From assembly GCA_965237625.1 (NCBI GenBank), contig CBDEGD010000016.1, positions 1 to 64,000 of the forward strand: 64,000 nucleotides of DNA. Direction: 5' to 3'. Origin of the DNA: JABDIP01 sp965237625 (GTDB lineage: Bacteria > Pseudomonadota > Alphaproteobacteria > DSM-16000 > Inquilinaceae). The translations under genes and the position numbers were made by a program. This document shows positions 36,088 to 44,617 of this stretch, piece after piece. A model generated the notes under the pieces. That model saw only the letters and a program-made list of their open reading frames with translations. It was not told the origin of the DNA and made no database searches. How positions within the stretch are numbered: position 1 is the stretch's first letter; each line of letters begins with the position of its first letter.

Positions 36088-36966
36088 ATGAGAACCGTGA
36101 CCAAGGACACCCTGACCGAGACCTTCCTCGGCTATTGCGCTGACGACACCGATCCCCGCATGCGTCTGGTTCTGGAGCGGCTCGCCCATCATCTGCATGC
36201 TTTCACACAGGAGGTCGGCCTGACCCATGCCGAATGGCGCAAGGGCATCGAACTGCTGGTGAAGGCGGGCGAGATCAGCGATGCCAGCCGCAACGAATTC
36301 GTGCTGTTCTCCGATGTGCTGGGGCTGTCATCGCTGGTCGACATGGTCAATTCGCCGGATGGCGCCACGCCGTCCAGCGTGCTGGGGCCCTTCCACATCC
36401 GCGGAGCGCCCGAGCTTGCGGTCGGCGGCGATCTGAAACAGGACAATGATGGCGCGACCGTCGTCGTGGCAGGCCAGGTCCGGGACATGGCCGGCCGGCC
36501 GATTCCCGGCGCTGTGCTTGAGATCTGGCAGACCGCCGATAACGGGCTCTATTCGAACCAGGATCCGGCCCAGGCCGAATACAGCCTGCGCGGCCGGATG
36601 ACCGTCGGCGCCGACGGGCGCTACGGGTTCACCACCGTCCGGCCGGCCCCCTATACGGTGCCGGAGGATGGTCCGGTGGGCGAGTTGCTGCGCGCCACCG
36701 GGCGGCATCCGTGGCGGCCGTCGCATCTGCATTTCATCGTTGAGGCGGAAGGCTTCCGCACCCTGGTGACCGAGGTGTTCCCCGACGACGACCCGTATCT
36801 CGACCTGGACGCCGTGTTCGGCGTCCGCGAGGATCTGGTGATGAAGTATGTGCGCCACGACGATCTGGCCGAACTGCCACCCGGGCTGGAGGCTGCGGGC
36901 CGTATCGCGACGCCATTCTTCACCGTCGATTTCGATTTCACTTTGGCGCCCGAAGGCAACGGGTAG
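36088..36966 (+). CDS. Intradiol ring-cleavage dioxygenase (hydroxyquinol 1,2-dioxygenase-like)
   Basis: This is a 292-residue non-heme Fe(III) enzyme that opens a catecholic ring between the two hydroxyls. It has the N-terminal dimer domain (FLGYCADDTDPRMRLVLERLAHHLHAF) and the metal ligands Tyr in ADNGLYSNQ, Tyr in RPAPYTVPEDGPVG and two His in HPWRPSHLHFIVEAEG. The length and VLGPFHIRGAPE region fit hydroxyquinol rather than protocatechuate enzymes. The product would be maleylacetate. No maleylacetate reductase or ring hydroxylase is in the window, so upstream and later steps must be elsewhere or done by the neighbouring FAH and nitroreductase proteins. Confidence 0.9.
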   Translation: MRTVTKDTLTETFLGYCADDTDPRMRLVLERLAHHLHAFTQEVGLTHAEWRKGIELLVKAGEISDASRNEFVLFSDVLGLSSLVDMVNSPDGATPSSVLGPFHIRGAPELAVGGDLKQDNDGATVVVAGQVRDMAGRPIPGAVLEIWQTADNGLYSNQDPAQAEYSLRGRMTVGADGRYGFTTVRPAPYTVPEDGPVGELLRATGRHPWRPSHLHFIVEAEGFRTLVTEVFPDDDPYLDLDAVFGVREDLVMKYVRHDDLAELPPGLEAAGRIATPFFTVDFDFTLAPEGNG

Positions 36967-37012
36967 CGGTCACAGCCAGGCGGGCCAACCCGCCGCATTT
37001 GGGAGGACGACT

Positions 37013-37975
37013 ATGCGCGCGATTTTTGTTGGGGCGGCATGCCTCGCACTGCTTTTTACTTTGTCCGTCGTCCCGGCGCGGGCACAGGATGATTTCTCGG
37101 TCACCCTGCTCGGCACCGGCACGCCGCCGCCGCTGATGGCCCGTTTCGGGCCGTCGACCCTGGTCGAGGTCGGCGGCAGGATGTTCCTGTTCGATGCTGG
37201 GCGCGGCGCGACTCAGCGCATGTGGCAACTCCGAAAGCCGTTCGGCAAGCTCGACGCTCTGATCCTGACCCACCTGCATTCCGACCATGTTGTCGGGGTC
37301 CCGGACATCTGGCTCACCGGCTGGCTCAGGGGACCCTACGGACGGCGCGACGAGCCGCTGTTGGTCATGGGGCCGGAAGGCACCGAGAACCTGATGGACA
37401 ATCTCCAGGAAGCCTATGCCTGGGACGTCGACACCAGGGTCGAAGACCAGGGCATGTCACGGTCGGCCGCTGGGATCGCGGCAACGAATATTGGTGCCGG
37501 AGTGGTTTATGAGCAGGACGGGATCACCATCACCGCGTTTAACAACAATCACGGCGAACTGATCGACCCAAGTCTCGGCTACAGGATCGATTATGACGGG
37601 CGTTCGGTGGTGATCTCAGGCGACACCAAGCGCGTCGCTAGCCTGAGCGAGTTGTCCCGAGGGGTCGATCTGCTGGTGCACTCAATCGGCGCGGCGCGAC
37701 AGGATTTGCTGGACAGCGCGCCGATCTGGCAGAGGATCATGGATCACCACATCGAGCCCGAGAATGCCGGCCGTGTCTTCGCCGAGACCCGGCCCAAGAT
37801 GGCGGTCTTCACCCATGTGGTCGCCCTGACCAACGGCCAGATCCCGCCGGTCGGCGCGGATGAGATCATGGCCCGCATGCGCACCACCTATGACGGGCCG
37901 GTGACCATGGGACAGGACCTCATGCGGATATCCATCGCTGCGGATGGCGTGACCGTCACTCCTTGGCAGCAGTAA
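37013..37975 (+). CDS. Exported MBL-fold metallo-hydrolase
   Basis: This 320-residue protein has a signal peptide (FVGAACLALLFTLSVVPARAQ) and a metallo-beta-lactamase fold of the RNase Z/arylsulfatase-like type. The metal-binding motif is THLHSDHV, with DAGRG, VISGDTKR and a later His in VFTHVV. It probably hydrolyses an ester, lactone or sulfate in the periplasm. GGGAGG lies six bases before the ATG. It is the last gene of the TRAP/dioxygenase operon, 46 bases after the dioxygenase. Confidence 0.88.
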   Translation: MRAIFVGAACLALLFTLSVVPARAQDDFSVTLLGTGTPPPLMARFGPSTLVEVGGRMFLFDAGRGATQRMWQLRKPFGKLDALILTHLHSDHVVGVPDIWLTGWLRGPYGRRDEPLLVMGPEGTENLMDNLQEAYAWDVDTRVEDQGMSRSAAGIAATNIGAGVVYEQDGITITAFNNNHGELIDPSLGYRIDYDGRSVVISGDTKRVASLSELSRGVDLLVHSIGAARQDLLDSAPIWQRIMDHHIEPENAGRVFAETRPKMAVFTHVVALTNGQIPPVGADEIMARMRTTYDGPVTMGQDLMRISIAADGVTVTPWQQ

Positions 37976-38071
37976 CTCGTAGATCTGTTTTCTCGAAGCC
38001 GCTTATCTGACCATGGATTGCATGTTCGAGAGCCCAACTGTCGTTAGCCCCAATCCTGGAGATTGTCGTCG

Positions 38072-38782
38072 TTACCGACCGGCCGCTGAAGGGCCGATCC
38101 GGTTGGTTAGGAAGGCGCCGGTCTTGCCGTAATGGGCGGTGAGGCGTTCCACGGCGAGATCGGCGTCGCGGTCGAGCGCGGCGCTGACGATCTCCTCGTG
38201 CTCCTTGTTCACATCGCGCTTCGGGTAAGCCGTGGAGCCGGCAAGGTTCCGATAGCGGATATTCTCGTCGTAAAGCTGTTCGCAGAACCGCATCAGGGTC
38301 GCCGAACCACAGGCTGAGATCAGCGTTCTGTGAAACAGCCGGTGCAGGGTTTCCCACTCGGCGTTGGCGGTAAAGGCTTTGGGCGTCGTCGATCGCGGCG
38401 TGCGGGACAGGCGGTAATGGGCGAGGACGACGCCTTCCTCCCACTCCTTGCCGCCGTGGGCGACCGACTCGCGCAGCGCCCGGTCCTCCAACCAGCAACG
38501 GGTCTTCAGCAGTTCCCGGAACGCCCCGGCGCTGACATGCGCCACGCGGAAGCCGCGCTGCTCGAACCGCTCGACCAGCCGATCGGACGTCAGCAGGCTC
38601 AGTGCCTCTCTGACCGGGCTGGCGCCGGTTCCGTATGATTGCCGCAGCTCCTCGATCTTCAGTTTAAGTCCGGGCTCCAGCGTGCCGATGATGATATCCG
38701 ATCGGATGCGATCGTAGATTTGGCTGGTCAGGGATGTCGGCGGCCCTTCGGCGGCTGGCTTGATGTCGACTTTCTGATCCAT
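38072..38782 (-). CDS. GntR family regulator, FCD (FadR) type
   Basis: This is a 236-residue regulator. The winged helix reads IYDRIRSDIIIGTLEPGLKLKIEELRQSYGTGASPVREALSLL and the all-helical FCD effector domain follows, with the metal-binding His residues in the ALREHRE-like C-terminal part (LFHRTLISACGS, VNKEHEEIVSA). It is convergent with the catabolic operon and also downstream of the amino-sugar operon. Acid-sensing FCD members often control aromatic or sugar-acid pathways, so either neighbour is a plausible target. Confidence 0.88.
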   Translation of the reverse strand: MDQKVDIKPAAEGPPTSLTSQIYDRIRSDIIIGTLEPGLKLKIEELRQSYGTGASPVREALSLLTSDRLVERFEQRGFRVAHVSAGAFRELLKTRCWLEDRALRESVAHGGKEWEEGVVLAHYRLSRTPRSTTPKAFTANAEWETLHRLFHRTLISACGSATLMRFCEQLYDENIRYRNLAGSTAYPKRDVNKEHEEIVSAALDRDADLAVERLTAHYGKTGAFLTNRIGPSAAGR

Positions 38783-38894
38783 GATCCAGCCTTCGAAACG
38801 GGATGCGGGTCGGGGCCGAGTCGACCAATGCGGACGACGCGCGAAAAACCGAGATGTCGGACGTTCTATTAAATAAATCGATTTTTCCGACGTT

Positions 38895-39836
38895 TCAACG
38901 CGAACCTTGGTCGACTTGGCTTCGCCGCCCCATTTCCAGCGCCAACCGCGCGGCGGCCTGAGCGGGATCGACTACGATCAGCTTGGCGTCGGGCGATGCG
39001 AGGGCTCGATCGAAAGTGTCGAAGATCGCCGGGTGCAGGGCGGCGGCACGGCCGGTCAGGACAACCGGCTTGAGTCCGACACGGCCGATCAGCGCCAGGG
39101 CGAGTTCGGCGAGCGCCTTGCCCGCCTCCTCCAGGATGGACAGCGAGACGGGATCGTTCGCCTTGGCGGCGTCGGCGACCGCGAGCGCCAGCGCGGCGAC
39201 CCGGCCGCGAGGCTCGACATAGACATGTGCCCGGATCACGTCCCAATCGCGGCCGCCAATCCGGTCGCACAGGGCCGAGGCGAGCGCGCCAGACGGAAAT
39301 TCGCCGGTCCTGTCCACCTGGCGCATCATCCAGCGCAATGCCTGCTGACCAATCCAGAAGCCCGAGCCGACATCGTCGATCGCGATGCCGCGTCCGCCGG
39401 CGCGCCAGGCCTGGCCCCCGGTGTCGATATGGCAGGCGGCGCACCCGCTGCCGGAATACACCAGGATACCCTCGCCAGGCTGGAAGGCAGCGTGATAGGC
39501 GAGCCACAAATCGTCATTGATCTTGATTCGGCCGGCCGGTATTTCCAGGAACCCGGCCAGAGTATCGGCCAGCACGCCGCCCTCGGGGCCATCCGGCGTC
39601 AGGCCGGTAATGCCGGCCACCAGGGCATCGATCGGGGCGCCATCGATCGGGACGGCGGCGGCACGAATGTCCCGGCACAGCGTCCGCAGGGACGACATGG
39701 CGACATCGCGCTCCGCCGGATCGAAGATGTGGCCCGACAGCCGCGGGCCGGTGCCGCGCGCGATGGTTTGCCCCTCGCCATCCAATAGCAGCCAGCGGCT
39801 CTCGCTGCCGCCGCAATCGAGCCCGAGGGCGGTCAC
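38895..39836 (-). CDS. BadF/BadG/BcrA/BcrD ATPase family protein, amino-sugar kinase-like
   Basis: This 313-residue protein has the sugar-kinase/Hsp70/actin fold with the phosphate loop LGLDCGGSESRWLLLDG, a second motif ILVYSGSGCAACH and DDVGSGFWIGQQAL. It resembles N-acetylglucosamine kinase-type members of the BadF family. The start is GTG 39836, overlapping the NanE stop (GTGA). Pairing with NanE suggests that it phosphorylates an amino sugar such as N-acetylmannosamine or N-acetylglucosamine. Confidence 0.82.
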   Translation of the reverse strand: MTALGLDCGGSESRWLLLDGEGQTIARGTGPRLSGHIFDPAERDVAMSSLRTLCRDIRAAAVPIDGAPIDALVAGITGLTPDGPEGGVLADTLAGFLEIPAGRIKINDDLWLAYHAAFQPGEGILVYSGSGCAACHIDTGGQAWRAGGRGIAIDDVGSGFWIGQQALRWMMRQVDRTGEFPSGALASALCDRIGGRDWDVIRAHVYVEPRGRVAALALAVADAAKANDPVSLSILEEAGKALAELALALIGRVGLKPVVLTGRAAALHPAIFDTFDRALASPDAKLIVVDPAQAAARLALEMGRRSQVDQGSR

Positions 39837-40516
39837 GGGGCTGTCTCCGCGCTGCAGGCGGCGGCGAAGGTGCGGGTGATCTCGCGGGGATTGGTGATGG
39901 CGGTGCCGACCACCACCCCGTGGGCGCCCATCGCGAAGGCCAACCGCACCTGCTCCGGCGTCTGGTAGCGGCCCTCGGCCAAGACCGGCGCTTCCAGTCG
40001 TGCCGAAAGCCGCTGGACCAAACCGATATCCGGTTCCGGCCCTTCGGGAGAGTCCCGTGTGTAGCCGGACAAGGTAGTCGCGACGTAGTCGGCCCCGGCG
40101 GCTTCCGCCGCAAACCCCTCGGCCTCGGTCGCGATGTCGGCCAGCACCGCATGGCCGAGCTCCCTTTTGATGAATTCGATCAAGTCGCCCGGCGGCGGGC
40201 CGGTTCGCCGACGGGCCGTCGCGTCGATCGCGATGATGTCGGCGCCGGCATCGGCTGCCTCCCGCGCCGCCTCCGCATCCGGGGTGATGTATACGCTTTC
40301 GCCATCGCGCCAGCGCTTGACCAAGCCGATGATCGGCAGCGCCGTCACCCGCCGGATCGCGGCGATATCGGCTGCGCCATTGGCGCGAATGCCGGCCGCG
40401 CCACCCTGTTCCGCTGCCATGGCCATGGCGGCCATGAAGTCGGGGCCGTGAAGGGGATTGTCGGCCCGCGCTTGGCAGGACACCACGAGCGCGCCCTTCG
40501 GAATCCGCCGATTCAT
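39833..40516 (-). CDS. nanE: N-acetylmannosamine-6-phosphate 2-epimerase
   Basis: This is a 227-residue TIM-barrel epimerase that converts ManNAc-6-P to GlcNAc-6-P. Motifs are LVVSCQARADNPLHGPDFM at the N-terminus, the catalytic Lys region IGLVKRW, IIAIDATARRR and LAEGRYQTPEQV. ATG 40516 overlaps the permease stop. It is the only step of sialic acid or ManNAc catabolism found here; NanA lyase and NagA/NagB are not in the window. Confidence 0.9.
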   Translation of the reverse strand: MNRRIPKGALVVSCQARADNPLHGPDFMAAMAMAAEQGGAAGIRANGAADIAAIRRVTALPIIGLVKRWRDGESVYITPDAEAAREAADAGADIIAIDATARRRTGPPPGDLIEFIKRELGHAVLADIATEAEGFAAEAAGADYVATTLSGYTRDSPEGPEPDIGLVQRLSARLEAPVLAEGRYQTPEQVRLAFAMGAHGVVVGTAITNPREITRTFAAACSAETAP

Positions 40517-41388
40517 TTCACCGCACCCGAGGTCAGCCCGGCAATGAATTGCCGCGACAGCACCATGTATACCAGGATGATCGGCAGGGCCGACAGGGTC
40601 AGCCCGGCGAAGAGCGCGCCCCAATCTGTGCTGAACTCGCCCATGAAGACGGTGAGCCCCTGGGGCAGGGTCTTGCGGCCGTCGGTGTGGATGAAAACCA
40701 GCGGGAAGAAGAAATCGTTCCAGATCGGCACCGCGTTGTGGATGCCGGCGATGACCATGGCCGGGCGGGTCAGCGGCAGCATGATCGACACCATGATCCG
40801 CGGTTCGCTGGCGCCGTCGATGCGCGCCGCGTCCTCCAGCTCCTGTGGCAGGGTGCGGATGAATCCGGTCATGATGAACACCGTGGAGGGCAGCCCCATG
40901 GCGGTGTAGAGCAGGATCAGGCTGAACCTTGTGTCGAGCAGGCCGAGGTCTCGGAACTGAATGAACAGCGGGATGATCGCCAGCTTCAAGGGCACCATCA
41001 GCCCGGCCAGGAAGAACAGGAAGATGAAGGCCGCCCCTGGGAAGCGGTACCGGCCGATCGCGTAGGCGGCCATGCTGCCCAGGGTCAGGATCGACAGGAT
41101 CGACAGGCCGGTGACCAGGAACGAGTTGGCCAGATAGGTCGGAAAGCTGGTCTCGGTCAGGATGCGGGCGAAATTGTCGATGTGTCGGATGTCGGGGATC
41201 GAGAACGGGCTGTTATAGATCTCCGCCGTCGGCTTGAAGGCGGAGAACACCATCACCAGGATCGGGTACAGCATCAGGATCGAATTGCCGATCAGCAGGA
41301 TCTGTACCAGCCCGACGCGGAGGTGTTGGCCTGCCAGGTTTGGTTTGGCGGCGAGCGGTCTTGCCGACCCGGCATAGGAAACGCTCAC
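40513..41388 (-). CDS. Carbohydrate ABC transporter permease, MalG type
   Basis: This is a 291-residue membrane subunit. It has SLFKPTAEIYNSPF-like MVFSAFKPTAEIYNSPF, YAIGRYRFPGAAFIF, the EAA loop LEDAARIDGASEP and the end QFIAGLTSGAVK. The start is GTG 41388, which overlaps the MalF stop (GTGA); the frame continues far upstream without homology. This gene is intact, in contrast to the MalG remnant at 25892. Confidence 0.9.
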   Translation of the reverse strand: MSVSYAGSARPLAAKPNLAGQHLRVGLVQILLIGNSILMLYPILVMVFSAFKPTAEIYNSPFSIPDIRHIDNFARILTETSFPTYLANSFLVTGLSILSILTLGSMAAYAIGRYRFPGAAFIFLFFLAGLMVPLKLAIIPLFIQFRDLGLLDTRFSLILLYTAMGLPSTVFIMTGFIRTLPQELEDAARIDGASEPRIMVSIMLPLTRPAMVIAGIHNAVPIWNDFFFPLVFIHTDGRKTLPQGLTVFMGEFSTDWGALFAGLTLSALPIILVYMVLSRQFIAGLTSGAVK

Positions 41389-42305
41389 AGCTCGACCTCC
41401 CGCCGCCGCAGATACAGCACCCAGGCGGTCGCCACCGCCAGGATGAAGGCGAAGATCATCACCGCCAGCGCGCTGCCCTTGCCGAAATCCTGAATTCCGG
41501 CGCTCTGATTTCCGAAGGCCGTCCGGTAGAAATACAGGCCCAGCACATCGGTCGAGCCGAAGGGCGAGCCGTCCAGCCCGGCCATGATGTAGGGCAGCTC
41601 GAACCAGTTGAAGGCGCCGATGAAGGTCAGCACGAATATGATCGTGGTGCTGGGCGCGACCAGCGGCCAGATCACATGGCGGATCATGCCCCAGGTCCGC
41701 GCGCCTTCCAGCCGCGCCGCGTCGATCAGATCGTCGGAGATGCGCTGCATGCCGGTCAGGTAGATCAGCGTCGGGAAACCGACGAAGTGCCAGGCATTGG
41801 CGAAGATCAGCGCGCCCAAAGCGGTGCGCGAATCTCCGAGCCAGGGGAGCGCCATCCCGTCGAGACCGACCGCCAGCAGGGCCTGGTTCACGATACCGAA
41901 AAGCGGATGCAGAAACAGCTTCCACAGGAATCCGACGATCACCGTCGACAGGATCACTGGCAGGAAGACAGCGGTGCGGTGGAAGCGATGGCCGAAGGGC
42001 CGGCGGAAGATCGCGTATGCCAGGAAGAACCCGGTGCCGTTCTGCACGACCATGATGGCGCAGAAGACGATCACATTGTGCCGGAAGGCGTTCCAGGTCC
42101 AGGAACTGAACGGCTCCTGCAGCAGGATCTTGCGGAAGTTCTCGAACCAGACGAACTCGCCCCGGGCCAGCCCGTTCCAATCATACAGGCTGTAGGTCAG
42201 CGCGCTGACCATCGGCACCACCACGAAGGCCAGCATCACCGCCATCGGCGGCACGATCAGAAACCCGATCCAGGCGGCGCGCCTCAGACGATGGCGGTTG
42301 GGCAT
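41385..42305 (-). CDS. Carbohydrate ABC transporter permease, MalF type
   Basis: This is a 306-residue membrane subunit with FLIVPPMAVMLAFVVVPMVSALTYSLYDW, TAVFLPVILSTVIVGFLWK, and the EAA loop LIDAARLEGARTWG. ATG 42305 (MPNRHRLRRAAWIGF) is used; the upstream extension of the frame lies in the palindromic repeat and is not coding. It is followed with overlap by MalG. Confidence 0.9.
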   Translation of the reverse strand: MPNRHRLRRAAWIGFLIVPPMAVMLAFVVVPMVSALTYSLYDWNGLARGEFVWFENFRKILLQEPFSSWTWNAFRHNVIVFCAIMVVQNGTGFFLAYAIFRRPFGHRFHRTAVFLPVILSTVIVGFLWKLFLHPLFGIVNQALLAVGLDGMALPWLGDSRTALGALIFANAWHFVGFPTLIYLTGMQRISDDLIDAARLEGARTWGMIRHVIWPLVAPSTTIIFVLTFIGAFNWFELPYIMAGLDGSPFGSTDVLGLYFYRTAFGNQSAGIQDFGKGSALAVMIFAFILAVATAWVLYLRRREVEL

Positions 42306-42357
42306 TATTTTTGGGCTCTGGCCGAACGCCGCGCCGGACGGCCGGAGGTTTTCGGAA

Positions 42358-42504
42358 GCCCCCTCACCTTCCCATGGCTTCGCCACGGGCCCCTTCCTCT
42401 CCCACAAGGGGAGAGGAGTAACAATCCGACGCCACTGATGAGACCCCTCTCCCCTTGTGGGAGAGGGAGGGACCCGACGCGCAGCGTTGGGAGGGTGAGG
42501 GGGC
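42358..42504. repeat. GC-rich palindromic repeat, about 147 bp (CCCTCACC family)
   Basis: The arms gccccctcaccttccca and tgggagggtgagggggc bracket two inner hairpins (ctctcccacaaggggagag and ctccccttgtgggagag). It is the near twin of the element at 33991. It lies inside the amino-sugar operon between binding protein and MalF, the same relative place as the copy in the TRAP operon. Confidence 0.82.
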
Positions 42505-42536
42505 TTTGGTCACGGCGTCCTGTTCCGCAGCGGGTG

Positions 42537-43784
42537 TCAGTTCCGGAACGGCGCGTGGTAGGTGGCGATGCCCTGTGTGACCTCGGCGGCCACCTCTTGC
42601 GGTGTCGCCTGGCCGGCCATCATCTTCTGCACGCCTTGCTGCAGCAGCACAGATCCGCTCGGCTCCTCATAGCGGAAATGCACCAGCATCAGATAGGAGG
42701 CGGCGCTTTGGTTGAACGCGGCGACCTTGCTGAGCAGCGGGTCGTCGAAAGCGACGCCGGGCACCGGTGACACATTGCCGAGCAGGGATACGAGCTTGTT
42801 GCCGAACGGTTTGGAGGCCGCATAGCGCAGGAATGCCAAGGCCTCCTCCTCATGCTCGCTATTGGCGTTGATCGCATAGCCGCCGTCGAAGAAGGTCGAG
42901 ACCAGCCGTGGTGCCCCGGCGGCGGGCGCCGGGCTCGGCATGATGTCGAAGTTCAGATCCGGGTTCTGACGACGAAAATTGGCGATCTCCCAGGACCCGC
43001 CGGCGAACATGGCGGCCCGTTCGGTGAGGAAAAGCTGCTGGGCGCTGCCATAGTCGATGCCGGTATAGCCGGTCGGCAGGTAGTCGCGGATCTCCAGCAG
43101 TTTTTCCAGGGCGCCGACGAAACGGTCGTCTTCGAAGGTCGCGGTGCCGGCCACGATATCGGCCTCGAACTGGGCGCCATAGAAGCTCGGCACCACGGTT
43201 CCGACCAGGATCTCATTCTGCCAGGCGGTGGCGGTGCCATTGGCCATGGGGATCACCCCGGCATCCTTCAGGGCGGCCAGGGTGGCCAGGAAACCGTCCC
43301 AATCCTCCGGCGCCGACAGCCCGTTGGCGGCGAAAATATCGGTGTTGTAGTAGATCACCAGGGTCTGCGAGGCGAAGGGAACGGCATAGAGATTGCCGTC
43401 GGACCGCATGGTCTCGGCCTGGATCGACGCTTCCGGGAAAGCCGCCAGGGCCGGTATCTCGCCATCGGCGATCGGCCGCAGATAGCCAGGCGCCGCCGCG
43501 GTTTCCAGATTGCCATAGGCCCGGACATGAACGATGTCGGGGCCGCTGCCGGCGGCAAGCGCCGTCGAAAGGACAGTCTGGTAGTTCTGCGCCTCGAAGG
43601 CTTCGAAGGTCACGCTGGTGCCGGGATGGCTCGCCTCGAAATCGGCGATGATCTCCTCATAGGCGGCCTTGTCCTCCTGCCGCCAGCTCCAGAACGTCAG
43701 ATCCGCCGCCTGGGCGACACCGCCGGCCAGAAACAGCCCGGCCAGGGCGGCCGCCGTCGCCGCTGTCTTGAATGAAGTATGCAT
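42537..43784 (-). CDS. Carbohydrate ABC transporter substrate-binding protein
   Basis: This is a 415-residue family 1 extracellular solute-binding protein. The signal peptide runs MHTSFKTAATAAALAGLFLAGGVAQA, then the mature part opens ADLTFWSWRQEDKAAYEEII. SBP_bac_1 landmarks are NYQTVLSTALAAGSGPDIVHV, YAVPFASQTLVIYYNTDIFA and AMFAGGSWEIANF. ATG 43784 has GGGAGGAAG just upstream. It leads the operon with MalF, MalG, NanE and the kinase. An amino sugar is the likely ligand, judged from those enzymes. Confidence 0.92.
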   Translation of the reverse strand: MHTSFKTAATAAALAGLFLAGGVAQAADLTFWSWRQEDKAAYEEIIADFEASHPGTSVTFEAFEAQNYQTVLSTALAAGSGPDIVHVRAYGNLETAAAPGYLRPIADGEIPALAAFPEASIQAETMRSDGNLYAVPFASQTLVIYYNTDIFAANGLSAPEDWDGFLATLAALKDAGVIPMANGTATAWQNEILVGTVVPSFYGAQFEADIVAGTATFEDDRFVGALEKLLEIRDYLPTGYTGIDYGSAQQLFLTERAAMFAGGSWEIANFRRQNPDLNFDIMPSPAPAAGAPRLVSTFFDGGYAINANSEHEEEALAFLRYAASKPFGNKLVSLLGNVSPVPGVAFDDPLLSKVAAFNQSAASYLMLVHFRYEEPSGSVLLQQGVQKMMAGQATPQEVAAEVTQGIATYHAPFRN

Positions 43785-43971
43785 TGTCTTCCTCCCGTCG
43801 CTCCGGCCGCCATGCCTGGGGCCGTTTCCAAGAGGATATGGGATTTTCGCGGGTTGCATAAGGGTGTCGGTCGTCGGCCGCGCAGACCGCCACGATAAGA
43901 AATACCTTGCTGGACGGCGTTGCGCTTCATTACTGCGATGTCGGGATATTCCAAACAGAGTAGTTTTCAGC

Positions 43972-44613
43972 ATGGTCGAGAAAGCAACACGCAATCGGTC
44001 CTATCTTGAACTCCTCAGGTTCGCTCGGAGAGTGAGCAAGCGTGTCGATGAGGCCGAAGACCTTCTTCAGACAGTCTTGCTCGCGGCTGTCGAGGCAGGC
44101 CGCGCCGATATGTCTTGCGCCGATAACCGGCGTTGGTTGCACGGTGCGTTGCGAAAAAGAGCGCTCTTCGACGCGCGGTCTGCGGTCAGGCGAAGGAACC
44201 GCGAGGCTTCAGCCATTTGGATGGACGGTTTCCAGTCCGAGGACGCAATTCTGGTCACGGATTTTGCCAGAAGTCTGCCGAAGCGACTTCGCACCACCGC
44301 GCTCTTGGCCTTGACCGGTCATACCAAAGCGGAGATTTCTTGGTTGCTGAACATATCCGATACCGCTCTGCGCCAGCGCATCGTCCAGATCAAACGGCGT
44401 TGGCGCGATGCCGGAGGTGGTTGCGTAACAGGGTTTCCGGGTTTGAATGGCACGCTCGCCTTTGGTCGCATCAGGCGAGCGTTGCTACAGATTGCTTGGC
44501 ACAAAGACGTGGTGTTTGCCAGCCATGACCCGGACGGGAATCTTTTTATGGTGACCTCACAAGACGGGAGGCCGCGGCAACAGAGGGTTACAGAACCATC
44601 TTCCAAGGAGTGA
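43972..44613 (+). CDS. Sigma-70-like RNA polymerase sigma factor with C-terminal extension
   Basis: This 213-residue protein resembles ECF sigma factors. Region 2 is suggested by DEAEDLLQTVLLAAVEAG, and a region 4 helix-turn-helix by LALTGHTKAEISWLLNISDTALRQRIVQIKRRW. About 65 residues follow (GFPGLNGTLAFGRIRRALLQIAWHKDVVFASHDPDGN) that ordinary ECF factors lack. Its codon use looks less G+C-rich than that of neighbours. It is immediately upstream of a VOC-fold gene, which may be its partner or target. Confidence 0.78.
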   Translation: MVEKATRNRSYLELLRFARRVSKRVDEAEDLLQTVLLAAVEAGRADMSCADNRRWLHGALRKRALFDARSAVRRRNREASAIWMDGFQSEDAILVTDFARSLPKRLRTTALLALTGHTKAEISWLLNISDTALRQRIVQIKRRWRDAGGGCVTGFPGLNGTLAFGRIRRALLQIAWHKDVVFASHDPDGNLFMVTSQDGRPRQQRVTEPSSKE

Positions 44614-44617
44614 AAAC

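Noticed and set aside
42306..42407. Extended N-terminus of MalF
   Set aside because: The extra 34 codons lie in the palindromic repeat. ATG 42305 gives a normal MalF.
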